Positions 28,072 to 36,182 of a stretch of DNA of 64,000 nt are shown here, one piece after another (positions within the stretch are counted from its first letter, which is position 1; each line of letters begins with the position of its first letter). The position numbers and the translations under genes were made by a program. The notes beneath the pieces were generated by a model. It was given only the letters and a program-made list of their open reading frames with translations, was not told the DNA's origin and did not search any database. Origin of the DNA: Bacteroidia bacterium (GTDB lineage: Bacteria > Bacteroidota > Bacteroidia > Flavobacteriales_D > Sanyastnellaceae); the NCBI GenBank assembly GCA_030427925.1, contig JAUICJ010000011.1:1-64000 (forward strand). Reading direction: 5' to 3'.

Positions 28072-29307
28072 TCAAGCCAATTCCTCCTTCAATATTTTAA
28101 GGACTTCCACGATGGTCTCGACTTCGAGGTCCGTCCTGCGGGCCAAATCTTCCTGTCCAATTTCGAGGACAGCACGGGCGGTTTCCAATCCGATTTTCCG
28201 GAACTCATCGAGGATCCAGGCATCGATTTCATCCGCAAATTCACGCAAATCCACGTCTTCGAGGACATCCTCGTCATCGCGGTAAACGTCGATCTCGTAA
28301 TTGGTCAATTGCCCAGCGAGCTTGATGTTGTTCCCGCCGCGACCGATGGCCAAGCTGACCTGGTCGGCCTTGAGGAACACCTTCGCGTGGCGGGTCTTTT
28401 CATCCAATTCCATGGAGGTGATTTTCGCGGGGCTGAGGGCCCGAGAAACCAGCAACTGTTCGTTGTCGGTCCAGTTGATCACGTCGATGTTCTCGTTCTT
28501 CAGCTCGCGCACGATGCTGTGGATGCGGGAGCCTTTCATGCCCACGCATGCGCCCACGGGATCGATGCGGTCGTCGTAGGACTCCACGGCGACTTTCGCG
28601 CGCTCGCCCGGGGCGCGGACCACGCGCTTGATGGTGATGAGGCCGTCGAAAATCTCGGGGACTTCCTGTTCGAACAGGCGCTCAAGGAACTCCGGAGCGG
28701 TGCGCGACAGGATGATGCGCGGGCTGTTGTTCCGCATTTCCACCTCCGCCACCACGGCACGCACGGTGTCGCCCTTCTTGAAGAAGTCACCGGGAATTTG
28801 GTGTTCGCGGGGCATCACGACCTCGTTGTCTTCGTCGTCGACGAGGAGGATTTCGCGTTTCCAAATTTGGTACACCTCCGCAGTGACCACCTCGCCCACG
28901 CGCTCGCGGTACTTCTCGTACAACGCGTCCTTCTCCAAATCCATCACACGGCCCGCCAAATTCTGGCGCAGCGCCAACACGTTCCGGCGGCCAAACTGTT
29001 CCAGCTTGATCTCCTCCGAAACCTCCTCACCCACCTCGAAGTCGTCCTCAATCTTCAAGGCTTCGGACAACGCGATCTGCGAATTCTCATCCTCCACCTC
29101 ACCGTCGGGAACGATTTCGCGGTTGCGCCAAATCTCCAAGTCCCCCTTATCCGGGTTGATGATGATGTCGAAATTCTCGTCGTCACCGTAATTCTTGACG
29201 ATCATCGCGCGGAAGACGTCTTCCAGAATGCCCATCATGACCTCGCGGTCGATGTTCTTGAACTCTTTGAATTCCTTGAAGGAATCGATCAAATTGAGTT
29301 GCGCCAT
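28072..29307 (-). CDS. nusA: Transcription termination/antitermination factor NusA
   Basis: A 411-aa NusA. The ATG at 29307 begins the conserved helix AQLNLIDSFKEFKEFKN. A longer frame reaches past the rimP end and is rejected. Domains in order are the N-terminal RNA polymerase-binding domain, S1 (about residues 130-200), and KH1/KH2 with GACVGMKGSRI and LAIGRGGNNIKLA. The C-terminal acidic repeats of E. coli NusA are missing, as usual outside Gammaproteobacteria. It acts in pausing, termination and antitermination, possibly on its own operon leader. Confidence 0.96.
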   Translation of the reverse strand: MAQLNLIDSFKEFKEFKNIDREVMMGILEDVFRAMIVKNYGDDENFDIIINPDKGDLEIWRNREIVPDGEVEDENSQIALSEALKIEDDFEVGEEVSEEIKLEQFGRRNVLALRQNLAGRVMDLEKDALYEKYRERVGEVVTAEVYQIWKREILLVDDEDNEVVMPREHQIPGDFFKKGDTVRAVVAEVEMRNNSPRIILSRTAPEFLERLFEQEVPEIFDGLITIKRVVRAPGERAKVAVESYDDRIDPVGACVGMKGSRIHSIVRELKNENIDVINWTDNEQLLVSRALSPAKITSMELDEKTRHAKVFLKADQVSLAIGRGGNNIKLAGQLTNYEIDVYRDDEDVLEDVDLREFADEIDAWILDEFRKIGLETARAVLEIGQEDLARRTDLEVETIVEVLKILKEELA

Positions 29308-29336
29308 GTCAGCTTGATTTATTGCTACTGTGGGAG

Positions 29337-29804
29337 TTACTTGAATGAAATGACCACTTTCGTGGAGGCGATTTGTGTGAAAGGCCAAACCACTTCCTCC
29401 TCCACCCACTCCTTCGCCTTCCTTCCTTCAATGCGCCGTTTCTCTCGAATTTTCAGCGTGAGTGCGTCGTCGTCCACTCGGATGAGTTCGCCTTCGACCT
29501 TCGGGCCCTCCACCGGCTTCACTTGCACCGATCGCCCGATGTTCTTCACGTACTGGCGGTGCATTTTCAGCGGCTGGTCCAACCCCGGCGAGCTCACGTC
29601 CAAGCTGAAATCCTCCACGTCCCGGTCGAGGGACGACTCGATGTGGCGGTGCAACGCCATGCAGTCCTCGATGGACGTGGACACGTCGTGGTCGAGGAGC
29701 ACCTTGATGTGGTTGCCCTCGCTGACGTGCACGTCGACGATGAACCCGGGGGTTCCTTCGAGGTGCGATTCGGCGATTTCGCGGATGGTGGATGCGGTGA
29801 TCAT
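29337..29804 (-). CDS. rimP: Ribosome maturation factor RimP
   Basis: A 155-aa RimP, needed for 30S subunit maturation. The core motif DVSSPGLDQPL is present, followed by the SH3-like C-terminal domain (VEGELIRVDDDALTLKIRE). It starts the rimP-nusA-infB operon with 29 bases to nusA. Its leader, unlike others here, is about 100 bases long and holds an intrinsic terminator. Confidence 0.94.
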   Translation of the reverse strand: MITASTIREIAESHLEGTPGFIVDVHVSEGNHIKVLLDHDVSTSIEDCMALHRHIESSLDRDVEDFSLDVSSPGLDQPLKMHRQYVKNIGRSVQVKPVEGPKVEGELIRVDDDALTLKIREKRRIEGRKAKEWVEEEVVWPFTQIASTKVVISFK

Positions 29805-29852
29805 GTTGTTTCGCGCCGGATTGCGAAGCGGCTGTTTCCCTCGGTAGGGGCC

Positions 29853-29878
29853 AAAAAAAGAGGGGTTGCGGCCCCTCT
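29853..29878 (-). terminator. Leader terminator upstream of rimP
   Basis: On the minus strand AGAGGGG and CCCCTCT form a 7-base stem with a 6-base loop, followed by seven T (29853-29859). It lies between the -7 box at 29908-29915 and the rimP ATG, so it would end transcripts before the operon. The stretch AGGGGCC in its 5' arm can also pair perfectly with GGCCCCT just past the T-run (29846-29852). Confidence 0.75.
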
Positions 29879-29907
29879 GTGCTTCTCCGTTTCTCTGACG
29901 TTCGGGG

Positions 29908-29915
29908 CAAAATTA
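29908..29915 (-). promoter_or_regulatory. -7 box TAATTTTG of the rimP operon
   Basis: On the minus strand TAATTTTG matches TAnnTTTG exactly. It is 103 bases from the rimP ATG, leaving room for the leader terminator. Confidence 0.6.
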
Positions 29916-29974
29916 CGCAAAAGCTCTTCACAACCGGCGGTTTGGCGCGAAAAATTGACCAACTTCACCGGCAG

Positions 29975-30682
29975 ATGTCGTACGTGATGAACATGATCGC
30001 CGAAGGGGAGCACCAACGGCAGGACTTCAAGACCCGAGTGGACGATGCCCGCAAAATTGCGCGCACGCTCTCTGCGTTCGCCAACACGGACGGGGGGCGC
30101 TTGCTCATTGGAGTGAAGGACGACGGCAGCATCGCTGGGGTGAATGCGGAGGAAGAATACCACATGCTGAACGAGGCGGCGCAGGCCCACTGCCGGCCCG
30201 CGGTGCCGTTTGAGGTGCAGGTTTGGAAGGCCGAATTCCGGACCGTCCTGGAGGTGCAGGTGCCGCGCAGCGCAGGCCGGCCGCATTTCGCGGAAACGGC
30301 ACCGGCTTCGGAAGCGGGGCCCGACCGGTGGCAGGCGTTCTTGCGACGGGGCGACGCGAATTTGAAGGCGAATCCGGTTTTGGTCAAGGTGTGGCAATAC
30401 GAAATGCGGGCCGAACGCCCGGAATTCCACTACGACCAGTACATCGGCAAGGTGTTCCGCGCCTGGCGAGAGGGCAAAACCCTGCACTTCAAGCACGTCA
30501 TGCGCAAGGGCCGGCTGCACCCGGAAGATGCGGAAGACTTGCTGAGCTTGTTGGTGGTTTGGGGCATCGTGGAATGGGTGCCTACGCGGCGGGGATTCGT
30601 CTACCGGCTCGCGAGCGAGGCGGCCCTGGACCGGCTGGAATCGCAGGGCGCGGATGCCTTCCGGTGGAACCAAGCGGGTTGA
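29975..30682 (+). CDS. AlbA_2 (Schlafen-like) DNA-binding domain protein
   Basis: A 235-aa protein. The start at 29975 is chosen because homology begins just after it; upstream codons overlap the rimP promoter. The N-terminal half contains EGEHQRQDFKTRVDD, KIARTLSAFANTDGG and LLIGVKDDGSIAGV, the signature of AlbA_2/Schlafen-type ATP-binding or DNA-binding domains. The C-terminal half has RKGRLHPEDAEDLLSLLVVWGIVEW, which looks like a winged helix. Such proteins are often called ATP-binding proteins or transcriptional regulators, with target unknown. It is divergent from rimP and 63 bases before porZ. Confidence 0.78.
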   Translation: MSYVMNMIAEGEHQRQDFKTRVDDARKIARTLSAFANTDGGRLLIGVKDDGSIAGVNAEEEYHMLNEAAQAHCRPAVPFEVQVWKAEFRTVLEVQVPRSAGRPHFAETAPASEAGPDRWQAFLRRGDANLKANPVLVKVWQYEMRAERPEFHYDQYIGKVFRAWREGKTLHFKHVMRKGRLHPEDAEDLLSLLVVWGIVEWVPTRRGFVYRLASEAALDRLESQGADAFRWNQAG

Positions 30683-30745
30683 GCCGCCGATTTGGGCACA
30701 ATAACCCGAACTTTGCAGCGTAAGGAGTTGCGTAAACCGAAGGCC

Positions 30746-33151
30746 ATGCCCCTGATCCGTCCGATTTTCTTGTGGATTGTGCTGATGCAAGCCGCCTCCC
30801 TTTCTGGCCAAATCCCCGTAGGCAGCTGGGAAGATCACCTTCCCTACGGCGAGGCCGAGGAGACCGTCTACTGCGGCCCGGGGGGCGAAGCGGGATTCTG
30901 GGCCACCCGAACCGCAAACGCCGTCTTCATCTACCGGCTCGACGACCGAACGCTGACCACGTGGTCGACGGTCACGGGCCTTTCCGGCTCCAGCCCCACG
31001 GCGCTGGGCTGGGATGCGGAGACGGAGCTCGTGCTCATCGGTTACGCCGATGGCCTCATCGACTGGGTGGCACCCGACGGTTCAGTGGCGTTCACGCTGA
31101 CGGACATCCGGGACAGCAACCTGACGGGGAACAAGGCCATCAACGCCTTCAGCGGACCGTTCGCCGACCGGCGGGTGGTGGCGGCCTGCGGCTTCGGGCT
31201 TGTGGCCCTGGAAGCGGACGCGCGCTACGTGGTCGACACGTGGTACCCACAAGGAAGCGGCAATCCGTGCGATGTGCATGCGTTGGTTCGGCAAGGGGAT
31301 CGCTGGGTGGCCGCCACCGATGCGGGGATTTTTGAGGCGACGGTGAGCCATCCGTTCCTGTCTTCGCAGGATGCGTGGACGCGGTGGGCGGATGTGCCGG
31401 TGGAGGATGGGGATTACTTGGATTTGGCCTTCACGCCCGATGGCGAACCCATTGTGCATTGGTACGATGCGGAGAACGAACCCGCGCATCAGGTGTGGGT
31501 GCGAACCGGGGGACTTTGGCAACCCTTGCCGGATTACGAAGGCATCACGGTGGCCGGGATCGCGACGGGAACCGACGACTCCGGGTGGCGGCTGGCGGTG
31601 GCCGATTGGAACGCCATCCGGCAGTACGATGCGGATTTCAATGCCATCAAGTTGGACTTTTCGGCGGGCGGCGAACCGCTGCGGGTGCGCGACATGGTCT
31701 TCCACCCCGCCGTCGATGCGCAAGGGGTGCGCTCCTTTCGGGACCTGTACATCGCCAACGCCAACGGCGGGTTGCTGCGCATGGATTTGTTCGATGAACC
31801 GCGGGATGCCAGCTGGGCTCCCGATGGGCCGCCGGTGGCCACGGTGCGCCACATCGACTGCTGGAACGACGCCTGTTGGGTCGCTTCCGGGGGGGTGGAC
31901 GCTTCGTGGACCAACCTGTATTACGAGCACGGCATGTTCGGCCAAGTGAATGGGTCGTGGTTGCACCTTGACCCCGGCGAAGGGTCCAACGACGTGTTGG
32001 GCGTCCGCGATTTCATGGCCGTTTCCATCGACCCGCTCGACCCCACCCACGTCTGTTTCGGATCGTGGGAGGACGGCGTTTTCGAGCTGCGCGACGGCGC
32101 CATCGCCGACCACCACACCCCCGCCAACAGCACCCTCCAAGCCGCCAACTTCGGGGGTTCGTTGCGCACGGGAGTGGGCGGGTTGGACTTCGATGCCGAG
32201 GGGAACTTATGGGTCACCAACGCCTTCGCGGATGACCCGTTGCACGTGTTGACGGCCGAGGGCGAATGGACGGCGCTCGATGTCGGGAACGCGTTGGGAA
32301 CCGACGGGTTTCTGGAACAGGTGCTTGCTGCACGGAACGGCTACATTTGGGCGGTGATTCCGCGCGGTGGGGGCGTCTTGGTGTACGACCCAGCGGGTAC
32401 GCCGAACGACGTATCGGACGACGACTGGCGGGTGTTGACGAAGGAAAACGCCGCGCTGCCGTCGGACAACGTGCTGTGCTTGGAGGAAGACCTCGATGGG
32501 GAGATTTGGTTGGGAACCGAAGCGGGGCCGGCGGTGATTTACTTGCCTTCGGCGGTGTTCGAGTCGGGGTTTGATGGGGATTTGGCCAGCCAAATCTTGA
32601 TTCAACAAGACGGAAACTTCCAATACCTGCTTGAAACCGAATCCGTTACGAGCATTTGCATCGACGGCGGCAACCGCAAATGGATCGCCACGCAAACGAG
32701 CGGCGCTTACCTCATCGAAGCCGATGGCCTGTCGCAAGTGGCGCATTTCACGACCGAGAACAGTCCGCTGCTGAGCGATAACGTCTTCGACATCGCCATC
32801 AACCACGGCAACGGCACCGTGTTCTTCGGCACGGAAAAAGGGCTGGTGAGCCGGATGGGGGATGCGACCAATTTCGTTCCCATCATCGACGAACTCACCG
32901 TCTTCCCCAACCCGGTGCGCGCCGATTTCGACGGTCCCATCACGGTGGACGGCTGCGCTTACGGCTCAACCGTTCACATCACGGACGCGGGCGGACGGTG
33001 GATCGCCACATTGGAATCGCAAGGTGGCCGGGCGGTTTGGGATGGGCTCGATGCCCACGGCCATCCGGTTCCTTTCGGGGTTTACCTCATCTTTGTGACC
33101 GATGCCAAAGGGAAATCCGGCGGCGTCACGAAACTCGCCATCACCCGCTGA
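30746..33151 (+). CDS. porZ: Type IX secretion system protein PorZ
   Basis: An 801-aa exported two-component-regulator-like beta-propeller protein. The ATG at 30746 opens a signal peptide ending near SLSGQ. The mature protein begins IPVGSWEDHLPYGEA, the typical PorZ opening. Two propellers follow, with blades such as NLWVTNAFAD and EIWLGTEAG. The end is a T9SS type A sorting domain (LTVFPNPVRADF and TDAGGRWIATLE). PorZ works with PorU, PorV and Q in the surface attachment complex, delivering A-LPS to T9SS clients. Six T9SS clients lie in this window. Methionine aminotransferase follows by one base. Confidence 0.87.
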   Translation: MPLIRPIFLWIVLMQAASLSGQIPVGSWEDHLPYGEAEETVYCGPGGEAGFWATRTANAVFIYRLDDRTLTTWSTVTGLSGSSPTALGWDAETELVLIGYADGLIDWVAPDGSVAFTLTDIRDSNLTGNKAINAFSGPFADRRVVAACGFGLVALEADARYVVDTWYPQGSGNPCDVHALVRQGDRWVAATDAGIFEATVSHPFLSSQDAWTRWADVPVEDGDYLDLAFTPDGEPIVHWYDAENEPAHQVWVRTGGLWQPLPDYEGITVAGIATGTDDSGWRLAVADWNAIRQYDADFNAIKLDFSAGGEPLRVRDMVFHPAVDAQGVRSFRDLYIANANGGLLRMDLFDEPRDASWAPDGPPVATVRHIDCWNDACWVASGGVDASWTNLYYEHGMFGQVNGSWLHLDPGEGSNDVLGVRDFMAVSIDPLDPTHVCFGSWEDGVFELRDGAIADHHTPANSTLQAANFGGSLRTGVGGLDFDAEGNLWVTNAFADDPLHVLTAEGEWTALDVGNALGTDGFLEQVLAARNGYIWAVIPRGGGVLVYDPAGTPNDVSDDDWRVLTKENAALPSDNVLCLEEDLDGEIWLGTEAGPAVIYLPSAVFESGFDGDLASQILIQQDGNFQYLLETESVTSICIDGGNRKWIATQTSGAYLIEADGLSQVAHFTTENSPLLSDNVFDIAINHGNGTVFFGTEKGLVSRMGDATNFVPIIDELTVFPNPVRADFDGPITVDGCAYGSTVHITDAGGRWIATLESQGGRAVWDGLDAHGHPVPFGVYLIFVTDAKGKSGGVTKLAITR

Positions 33152-33152
33152 C

Positions 33153-34343
33153 ATGGATTTTCCCGGTAGCGCTCCTGCGTCGAAACTGCCCCAAGTGGGC
33201 ACGACCATTTTCACCGAAATGTCTGCGTTGGCCAGCGAGCACGGCGCCCTGAACGTGGCCCAGGGGTTCCCGGATCTCGCCCCCCCAGCCGCCTTGCGAC
33301 AAGCCGTTGCGCACGCCATGGAAAGCGGAGCGAACCAGTACGCTCCCATGGCCGGGAACATCCGCCTGCGCGAGTGGATTGCGGCCGATTGCGAGCAGCG
33401 GACCGGGACGATCTACCATCCCGCGGATGAAATCACCATCGGGGCGGGGGCGTCGTCGATGCTCTTTGCGGCCATCATGGCCCTGGTGAGCGAAGGCGAC
33501 GAAGTCATCATCATGGAGCCCGCCTACGACCTCTACGCGCCCGTCGTGCGCCTTGCTGGCGGGACCGTTCGTCGGCTGGAGCGGAATTTGCCGGATTACG
33601 ATTTGGACTACCAAGGCCTTCGGACCATGCTCAGCCGCCACACGCGGATGGTCGTGGTCAACTCGCCGCACAACCCCACCGGGGCGACGTGGGGACGCGA
33701 AGACCTCGAGGAACTGCACCGCTGCCTCGACGGCAGCGACGCCATCGTCCTGAGCGACGAGGTCTATGGCCCCATCGTCCACGACGGGCGGGAGGCGCTG
33801 AGCGCGGCTCACCATCCCGCGCTAGCGGCGCGCACGCTCATCGCGGGCTCGTTCGGTAAAGTCCTGCACGCCACCGGTTGGAAAATCGGATGGCTCGCGG
33901 GGCCGGCCGCTTTGATGGCCGAGGTCCGGAAGGTGCACCAGTACGACGTCTTCTCGACGGGCGCGCCGTTCCAGGCGGGCATCGCCGAGTTCCTTTCGCA
34001 GGAGGCAGGCCAAACCCACCTCGCCGAACTCGCCAGCACCTACACCGCGCTGCGCAACCGCCTGTGCGATGGATTGCAGGACACGGCTTGGTCCTTTGCG
34101 CCGGCGGAAGGCGGCTACTTCCAAGTCCTCGACTACGCCGCGTTTCACTCCGGTTCCGATCAGGACGTCGTGCGCGACTGGACCCGAGCACCCCAAGGAA
34201 TCGCCACCATTCCACTCTCGTCCTTTTACGACCCCAGCCACCCGTTGCGCACCGAGTCAACGCGCATCCGCGTTTGCTTTGCCAAGCAACCCGACACGCT
34301 CGACCTGGCCATCGAACGCCTGCGCCGCCTCGCTGGATCATGA
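33153..34343 (+). CDS. PLP-dependent methionine/glutamine aminotransferase
   Basis: A 396-aa class I/II aminotransferase of the YbdL/KAT (kynurenine/methionine) type. Typical motifs are LNVAQGFPD, SPHNPTGATW and the Schiff-base lysine in GSFGKVLHATGWKIGW. The start at 33153 follows the PorZ stop by one base. These enzymes regenerate methionine from 4-methylthio-2-oxobutyrate with glutamine as donor. The product alpha-ketoglutaramate is the substrate of the omega-amidase encoded next, which overlaps by 4 bases. The two genes thus form a coupled glutamine transaminase-omega-amidase step. Confidence 0.9.
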   Translation: MDFPGSAPASKLPQVGTTIFTEMSALASEHGALNVAQGFPDLAPPAALRQAVAHAMESGANQYAPMAGNIRLREWIAADCEQRTGTIYHPADEITIGAGASSMLFAAIMALVSEGDEVIIMEPAYDLYAPVVRLAGGTVRRLERNLPDYDLDYQGLRTMLSRHTRMVVVNSPHNPTGATWGREDLEELHRCLDGSDAIVLSDEVYGPIVHDGREALSAAHHPALAARTLIAGSFGKVLHATGWKIGWLAGPAALMAEVRKVHQYDVFSTGAPFQAGIAEFLSQEAGQTHLAELASTYTALRNRLCDGLQDTAWSFAPAEGGYFQVLDYAAFHSGSDQDVVRDWTRAPQGIATIPLSSFYDPSHPLRTESTRIRVCFAKQPDTLDLAIERLRRLAGS

Positions 34344-35119
34344 AGGCTGCGCTCCACGTTCACGGCCTCCAAACCCCGCTGGTTTGGGAATCCCCTGATG
34401 CGAACCTGGACGCGTTCGATGCCCAATTCGCACTTGCCCCGGCCGACGCCGACGTGTTCGTCCTCCCTGAAATGTGGTCAACGGGGTTCACCATGCAGCC
34501 GGAACGCCACGCGGAACTTGCGGAAGCGGGGCCGGCGTTCGCGGCCATGCAGCGTTGGGCGGCCGAGACGGGAGCTTTGGTTTGCGGCAGCCTGAGCGTC
34601 CGAGAGGGTGCGCACTTCCGCAACCGGCATTACGCGGTAGAACCCAGCGGTCGATTCCGGTTCTACGACAAACGGCACGCCTTCACCTTCGCAGGCGAGC
34701 ACGCCCATTACACGCCCGGCACAGAACGCGTCGTCGTGGAGTGGCAGGGCTGGCGTTTGCTGCTGCTCACGTGCTACGACCTGCGGTTCCCGGTTTTCGC
34801 CCGCAACCGTCGGACTGCGCCGTACGATGGCGTGGTCGTGGTGGCCAATTGGCCTGCAGTGCGCTCCGATGCCTGGGCCACCCTGCTGCGGGCCCGCGCC
34901 ATCGAAAACCAAGCGTACTGCATCGGAGTGAACCGGCTGGGCGCGGATGGAAACGGTGTGCATCACGATGGCCGCAGCGCGTGCATCGATCCCTACGGCC
35001 GCGGTCAGGAGGTGCTGGAAGGCGGCTGGTTCGGGAGCCGATGGGAAGCCGCAACGCTCGCGGATTTCCGGGCAAAATTCCCGGTGCTCCTCGACGCCGA
35101 CGACTTCACTTGGTCATAA
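34340..35119 (+). CDS. Omega-amidase, nitrilase family (YafV-like)
   Basis: A 259-aa carbon-nitrogen hydrolase. The catalytic triad is visible as E44 in LPEMW, K111 in YDKRHAF and C145 in CYDLRFP. The order and length match omega-amidase YafV/NIT2, which hydrolyses alpha-ketoglutaramate to 2-oxoglutarate and ammonia. It overlaps the aminotransferase stop (ATGA), supporting one pathway. Its TAA runs into the A-run of the opposite-strand terminator. Confidence 0.9.
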   Translation: MKAALHVHGLQTPLVWESPDANLDAFDAQFALAPADADVFVLPEMWSTGFTMQPERHAELAEAGPAFAAMQRWAAETGALVCGSLSVREGAHFRNRHYAVEPSGRFRFYDKRHAFTFAGEHAHYTPGTERVVVEWQGWRLLLLTCYDLRFPVFARNRRTAPYDGVVVVANWPAVRSDAWATLLRARAIENQAYCIGVNRLGADGNGVHHDGRSACIDPYGRGQEVLEGGWFGSRWEAATLADFRAKFPVLLDADDFTWS

Positions 35120-35146
35120 AAAAAGCGGTCCGAATTCGGACCGCTT
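35117..35146 (-). terminator. Intrinsic terminator of the DUF6089 gene
   Basis: AAGCGGTCC and GGACCGCTT flank GAATTC, a perfect 24-base palindrome, followed on the minus strand by TTTTTTT. It lies about 10 bases after the DUF6089 stop. The plus strand has no T-run after it. Confidence 0.88.
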
Positions 35147-35155
35147 CCCGGGCGT

Positions 35156-36097
35156 TCAACGGAAAAACCCGCGGCGTCGGAACTGCCCGACCCACGAACC
35201 GGGGCGGGAGCGCAACGAGGCATCCGGCCGCGATAGAGTGAATTGAATCGTACCAAACCCATCCCGCGATTCGGGGTTTCCTCTCGGCACCCCCCCGACC
35301 TGGTACTGGTGGTTCTGAACGGTCCCACCCGCTGGACCCGCAATGGCTGTGCTGTACGCATTCGCCTGTGAACTCAGGAGGGCCCCCAACTCGGACAATT
35401 GGCTCGGGTCTGCGTAATTCCCCGAGACGTCGTCCAAGTAATCCGTCGTCGTGTACCGCCAATTGATCTCGCAACCGACTTGCCATCCACCGGTCAAATT
35501 CCAATCGAAGCCAATGCCCATGGGCATCGAAAACGCGATGAGGCTGTACGGTTCCTCTTGGCCTTCCGTCGTCAATTCGCGGAGGGAATACCAAATCGGG
35601 TTGCTGATGTCATTCGAATCCGAACGCACCCGCGATTTCGGGTTGTACGTGAATGCCCCGATGCCCAAGAACACGAAGCCGCGCGAACCCGCACTGCGGT
35701 TCCAATGGCGCGGACGGTCCCAAAACTTGAACTGACCCCGAGCCGAAGCCTCCCACACCGAACTCTTAAAATGCAAGTTGCGCGCAACACGCGTCGGGCT
35801 GTCGGCAAACCGGTCATCGCCGTACAACTGTACGAAGCTCAAGCCCGTATGCACTTGCCAGCGGCCTTCCGTCGGAAATTCCACAAACCCTGAAATGGCG
35901 AGCCGTGAAGCCCGCATGCTGGTGGTTTTCCACGGAGCGATGGAAGCGGAGCCCCCTAAATCGCCCACGTAGTGAGAGGTGCCGATTCCCAATCCATAGC
36001 TCCTGCCTTGCGCATGAAGCTGCTCGGGGAGCACCATCACGAGAACGGCAAAAAACCCCAACGTCACTCCAACCCGGATGCACTTACGATGTCCCAT
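35156..36097 (-). CDS. DUF6089 outer-membrane beta-barrel, PorG-like
   Basis: A 313-aa exported protein with a signal peptide ending near EQLHAQ. The mature protein opens with YGLGIGTSHYVGDLGG, the DUF6089/PorG opening. Amphipathic beta strands follow, including YSLIAFSMPMGIGFDW and WRYTTTDYLDDVSG. The C-terminal arginine-rich end (RSRPGSWVGQFRRRGFF) lacks the usual terminal aromatic motif of PorG. In T9SS, PorG is the outer-membrane barrel linked to PorK/N rings. DUF6089 also has paralogues of unknown role, and this could be one of them. Confidence 0.78.
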   Translation of the reverse strand: MGHRKCIRVGVTLGFFAVLVMVLPEQLHAQGRSYGLGIGTSHYVGDLGGSASIAPWKTTSMRASRLAISGFVEFPTEGRWQVHTGLSFVQLYGDDRFADSPTRVARNLHFKSSVWEASARGQFKFWDRPRHWNRSAGSRGFVFLGIGAFTYNPKSRVRSDSNDISNPIWYSLRELTTEGQEEPYSLIAFSMPMGIGFDWNLTGGWQVGCEINWRYTTTDYLDDVSGNYADPSQLSELGALLSSQANAYSTAIAGPAGGTVQNHQYQVGGVPRGNPESRDGFGTIQFTLSRPDASLRSRPGSWVGQFRRRGFFR

Positions 36098-36123
36098 GGC
36101 ATTGATTACGAAGAACTCAACGC

Positions 36124-36131
36124 CAAAGTTA
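36124..36131 (-). promoter_or_regulatory. -7 box TAACTTTG upstream of DUF6089 gene
   Basis: On the minus strand TAACTTTG matches TAnnTTTG exactly, 26 bases before the ATG at 36097. Confidence 0.6.
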
Positions 36132-36182
36132 CATCAACTTCTTCTTGCTTCTTGTATGCGAATCAATGAGTTACACACAACA

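Noticed and set aside
35123-35146. Restriction-like or operator palindrome around GAATTC
   Set aside because: The palindrome is the stem of an intrinsic terminator for the DUF6089 gene, with a seven-T run on that strand.
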